Shown one piece after another: positions 4,403 to 5,308 of a stretch of DNA of 5,308 nt (position 1 is the first letter of the stretch; the number at the start of each line of letters is the position of its first letter). Below the pieces are notes generated by a model. It was not told the DNA's origin. It saw only the letters and a program-made list of their open reading frames with translations, and did no database searches. The translations under genes were made by a program, and so were the position numbers. The stretch is from Clostridia bacterium (GTDB taxonomy: Bacteria; Bacillota; Clostridia; Oscillospirales; CAG-382). Location of the stretch: positions 1-5,308 of the forward strand of contig JAGCNA010000144.1 in the NCBI GenBank assembly GCA_017646185.1, read 5' to 3'.

Positions 4403-5308
4403 TTGGAGCAGGTAACGCTGGAGGGCGTGGTTGAAAATATTGTCTTTACAAACGAAGATAACGGCTACACCGTATGCGAATGCGCCTGCGGAGGAGAGCT
4501 TATCACCTTGGTGGGGATTATGCCCTATCTTAACGAGGGAGAGAGCATAAAAGCCCAGGGCGTATGGCAGGTTCACGCCACCTTCGGAAGACAGTTGAAG
4601 GTGGAGTATTTTGAAAAAAAGCTTCCCACGGATACGGAGGCTATATATAAATATCTTTCATCCGGTGCGGTAAAGGGTATCGGCCCCGTAACCGCCGCCA
4701 GAATTGTGGAAGCCTTTGGGGCAGATACCTTTGACGTTATGGAAAACAACCCCAAGTGGCTGTGCGATATTAAAGGAATTTCCCCGAAAAGAGCGCAGGA
4801 TATTGCGGAAAGCTATGCGGCGCAGTTTGGTATGAGAAGCGTTATGCTGTTTTGCTCCAGATTTTTCGGGCCTTCGATTTCCGCAAGGATATACCGGAGA
4901 TACGGTGCCGCCGCCACCACCATTATAGAAAAAGACCCTTACCGCCTGATCGGTGATATTGAGGGAATAGGCTTTGAAAAAGCGGACACGGTGGCACAAC
5001 AGCTGGGCTTTCCCTCGGACAGTCCCGAAAGGCTGGAGGCAGGGGCAGAATACGTTCTTTCCGCCGCCGCGTATTCGGGAGGACATTGCTGTCTGCCCGA
5101 AAAAGAGTTGGTTGCAAAAACGGCGCAGGCGCTAAGAGTACAGCCCGTTTTGATTGCTGCCGCCATTGGCAGACTGTGCGAAAAAGGGGATTTTGTACGC
5201 ACCGAAGAGGAATACGTATATTTAAAAGAATATAAAGAGGCGGAAAATTATATTACCGCAAAGCTTAAGCTTTTGCGTGATACTCCCCGTCCCGAAAGAT
5301 ACGAGGGA
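4403..5308 (+). CDS. recD2: RecD2 (RecD-like, YrrC family) 5'-3' DNA helicase, N-terminal 302 residues (3' end outside window)
   Basis: RecD2 is a superfamily 1B helicase that acts without RecBC and is linked in Bacillus and Deinococcus to replication fork maintenance and repair. The visible part is the N-terminal region. It has an OB-like beta domain (about 3-70; LEGVVENIVFTNEDNGYTV, GVWQVHATFGRQLKV), then tandem helix-hairpin-helix DNA-binding motifs: SSGAVKGIGPVTAARIVEAF (86-105), DIKGISPKRAQDIA (122-135) and DIEGIGFEKADTVAQQLG (185-202). An ENNPKWL/EKDPYRL pair (114-120, 176-182) is typical of the family. A winged-helix-like segment follows (about 208-275; GGHCCLPEKEL). The Walker A and other ATPase motifs would lie past the right edge. 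The start is TTG: the ribosome binding site AAGGGGTGA is 6 nt upstream, and residue 2 onward aligns with the usual family N-terminus. No frameshift or stop is seen. Confidence 0.96.
   Translation, partial: MEQVTLEGVVENIVFTNEDNGYTVCECACGGELITLVGIMPYLNEGESIKAQGVWQVHATFGRQLKVEYFEKKLPTDTEAIYKYLSSGAVKGIGPVTAARIVEAFGADTFDVMENNPKWLCDIKGISPKRAQDIAESYAAQFGMRSVMLFCSRFFGPSISARIYRRYGAAATTIIEKDPYRLIGDIEGIGFEKADTVAQQLGFPSDSPERLEAGAEYVLSAAAYSGGHCCLPEKELVAKTAQALRVQPVLIAAAIGRLCEKGDFVRTEEEYVYLKEYKEAENYITAKLKLLRDTPRPERYEG

Noticed and set aside
4118..4576. Minus-strand open frame of 152 codons across the small membrane protein and the recD2 start
   Set aside because: It runs antisense to two genes with strong ribosome binding sites, has none itself, and shows no recognisable motif.
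4658..5086. Minus-strand open frame of 142 codons inside recD2
   Set aside because: It is antisense to the helix-hairpin-helix region of RecD2, and low-complexity glycine runs reflect the complement of alanine and proline codons.
1..5308. Mobile elements, CRISPR arrays, toxin-antitoxin or phage-defence genes
   Set aside because: No repeated spacers, transposase, integrase, terminal repeats or defence-type domains were seen; all seven genes look like vertically inherited chromosome genes with similar codon style.

Overview
The window is an ordinary, gene-dense piece of a bacterial chromosome. The gene set and style suggest a Gram-positive anaerobe of the Clostridia class. The evidence is a YqeG-type HAD phosphatase, a RecD2 (RecBC-less RecD) helicase, PrmA with the FGSGQHETT motif variant, strong AGGAGG-type ribosome binding sites, tightly packed genes and moderate base composition. 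The species cannot be named from the sequence alone. I see no mobile element, CRISPR array, rRNA or tRNA, and no stretch over 300 bases without a gene.

Positions 1-4019 hold five genes on the minus strand. In transcription order (right to left) they are a YqeG-family HAD phosphatase (4019-3513), an endonuclease IV-like TIM-barrel protein (3513-2659), a SanA/DUF218 membrane protein (2687-2007), ribosomal protein L11 methyltransferase prmA (1994-1035) and the first 350 codons of NAD-dependent DNA ligase ligA (1050 to the left edge). The junctions are a 1-nt overlap, a 29-nt overlap, a 12-nt gap and a 16-nt overlap, so the five are almost certainly one operon, probably with translational coupling. 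ligA runs off the left edge.

Positions 4020-4141 are a 122-bp AT-rich divergent control region. It holds candidate promoters for both directions, a perfect 12-bp palindrome that carries a TATAAT on each strand, and an 8-8-8 spaced inverted repeat.

Positions 4142-5308 read on the plus strand. They hold a small single-pass membrane protein of unknown function (84 aa), followed 6 nt later by the first 302 codons of recD2, which starts at TTG and runs off the right edge.

Three of the seven genes (ligA, the Nfo-like gene, recD2) belong to DNA-processing families, which gives the locus a loose genome-maintenance flavour. The other members (L11 methylation, envelope SanA, HAD phosphatase) are unrelated, and I do not see a clear new system. 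The points most worth checking are the layout of the divergent control region, the altered metal-ligand set of the Nfo-like protein, and the unknown membrane protein coupled to recD2.
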